Of a DNA stretch of 64,000 nucleotides, positions 63,427 through 64,000 are shown one piece after another. The DNA is from Chlorogloea purpurea SAG 13.99. Its GTDB lineage: Bacteria; Cyanobacteriota; Cyanobacteriia; Cyanobacteriales; Microcystaceae. The stretch is taken from assembly GCA_016903695.1 (NCBI GenBank), contig JADQBB010000002.1, positions 87,993-151,992 of the forward strand, given 5' to 3'. The position numbers were made by a program, and so were the translations under genes. Under the pieces are notes generated by a model. That model made no database searches. It was not told the origin of the DNA and worked only from the letters and a program-made list of their open reading frames with translations. The first letter of the stretch is position 1. Every line of letters starts with the position of its first letter.

Positions 63427-63759
63427 ATGGGTTGGTTAAAAAGAATCTTCGGTCTGGAAAAACCCGCAAACCCGACTCAAGTCGTTCAGGGTCAGAGTAA
63501 CGACTCCAGCATCCCCGCCGAGAGAGTCGGTTTGAACGGGGAGTATGACGACAGCGGTTTAGCCAAGAGAGTAGTGTTAGCTTTCGATAACGAATCGGAT
63601 CTAGCTGATGAGGAAAGACTCTGGGTAGCTCAAACCGGCAGCAAAGTGGTTTTGAAAGGTACTGTCTCCGACCAGGCGACCTTGACTAAAATGATCTCCG
63701 TCGCCAGAGGTGTTAACGGTGCGACTGAAGTCGATGTGACTGAAGTTACCGTGGGCTAG
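63427..63759 (+). CDS. Small BON-like domain protein
   Basis: A 110-residue soluble protein beginning MGWLKRIFGLEKPANPTQ. The C-terminal half (about 45-108, RVVLAFDNESDLADEERLWVAQTGSKVVLKGTVSD ... GVNGATEVDVTEVTVG) has the alpha/beta pattern of a BON domain, often phospholipid- or ligand-binding. A CAGGAGAG Shine-Dalgarno sits seven bases before ATG 63427, which decides the start over GTG 63406. Function unknown. Confidence 0.7.
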   Translation: MGWLKRIFGLEKPANPTQVVQGQSNDSSIPAERVGLNGEYDDSGLAKRVVLAFDNESDLADEERLWVAQTGSKVVLKGTVSDQATLTKMISVARGVNGATEVDVTEVTVG

Positions 63760-63828
63760 TTAGTGACTAGTGACTAGTAGACTTTATCTTTTACTAGATC
63801 CGTGAACGAAAAACTACTCATTCAACCC

Positions 63829-64000
63829 GGCAGGGAATCAATTCCCTGCCTAAAAACTAAAGTCGGTTTAAACTGAGATCTTGCACCATTGTCAGTAGGG
63901 CGCGAAAACCCAAAATCTCATAATGTCAATCTGCTAGTAAAAGCGAAACCCGACCGGGATTAAAATCTCGGTCTCATAGGAAAAATCGGTTAAAACCGAT
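63829..64000. repeat. Second locus of the dispersed palindrome family
   Basis: GGCAGGGAAT palindrome (63829-63850), the block AACTGAGATCTTGCACCA (63872-63889), GACCGGGATT/AATCTCGGTC (63952-63973, one mismatch) and ATCGGTT palindrome (63985-64000) recur in the same relative order as in the 54.1-54.46 kb cluster. The repeat runs off the window end. Confidence 0.82.

Overview
The window is a stretch of cyanobacterial chromosome interrupted by one integrated mobile element of about 10 kb. The cyanobacterial assignment rests on chlI (Mg-chelatase), light-dependent protochlorophyllide reductase, psb30, cyanophycinase, cyanobacteria-type FtsQ/FtsZ, several cyanobacteria-restricted small proteins, and many HIP1 octamers (GCGATCGC, e.g. 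12518, 24128, 35962, 61202). I cannot name the genus from sequence alone.

Layout. 1-8.9 kb: end of a PIN-like toxin gene, hisA, fabZ, two or three cyanobacterial unknowns, an alpha/beta hydrolase with two CRP-like sites upstream, ftsQ-ftsZ on the minus strand, and a C-terminal processing protease. 9-13.3 kb: chlI, an Mla-type ABC ATPase plus MCE protein, wecB. 13.3-21 kb: a signalling island with four minus-strand two-component genes (ethylene-receptor-like PAS kinase, CHASE3-PAS kinase, single-domain response regulator, REC-kinase) and a divergent NarL-type regulator next to cyanophycinase. mutS2 closes this part.

24348-34384: an element integrated in the 3' end of a tRNA-Arg(TCT) gene, bounded by a 27-bp direct repeat, with a tyrosine integrase at the left end. 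It has a minus-strand block of small, probably structural proteins ending in a 603-residue proline-rich protein. Its plus-strand blocks hold a PD-(D/E)xK nuclease, an AAA-type ATPase, several small winged-helix-like proteins and a GH19 endolysin. No terminase, portal, tail, double-jelly-roll capsid or recognisable Rep protein is visible. Five copies of an oriented palindrome (core GTTTGATTCAAA-CT-TTTGAATCAAAC or variants) sit at gene-block junctions, four of them followed by a conserved tail. It also carries a G14 tract, a (TA)9 promoter tract, integrase arm-like repeats at both ends and a mirrored, decayed tRNA-Arg copy just inside the right end. This is the best candidate for an undescribed system: a minimal, probably tailless, virus-like element.

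34.5-64 kb: a HemH/CbiX-like chelatase with a natural histidine tail, a DUF2993 protein, a LivH-type permease, aspartate aminotransferase, ahcY, gcvH, moeB, two tandem paralogous repeat/PPC proteins, pyrG, the rfbC-D-A-B dTDP-rhamnose operon, por, psb30, tsaC, thrS (with a decayed copy of its 5' end 0.9 kb upstream), a sugar-phosphate transferase for exopolysaccharide, an ABC ATPase, a second alpha/beta hydrolase and a BON-like protein. Two intergenic regions (about 54.1-54.5 kb and 63.8-64.0 kb) hold the same family of dispersed palindromes.

Functionally the chromosomal part mixes housekeeping, photosynthesis pigment synthesis, envelope/polysaccharide synthesis and light- or chemical-sensing. 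The element is self-contained and shows visibly lower GC, no HIP1 sites and tight ATGA-type gene overlaps.
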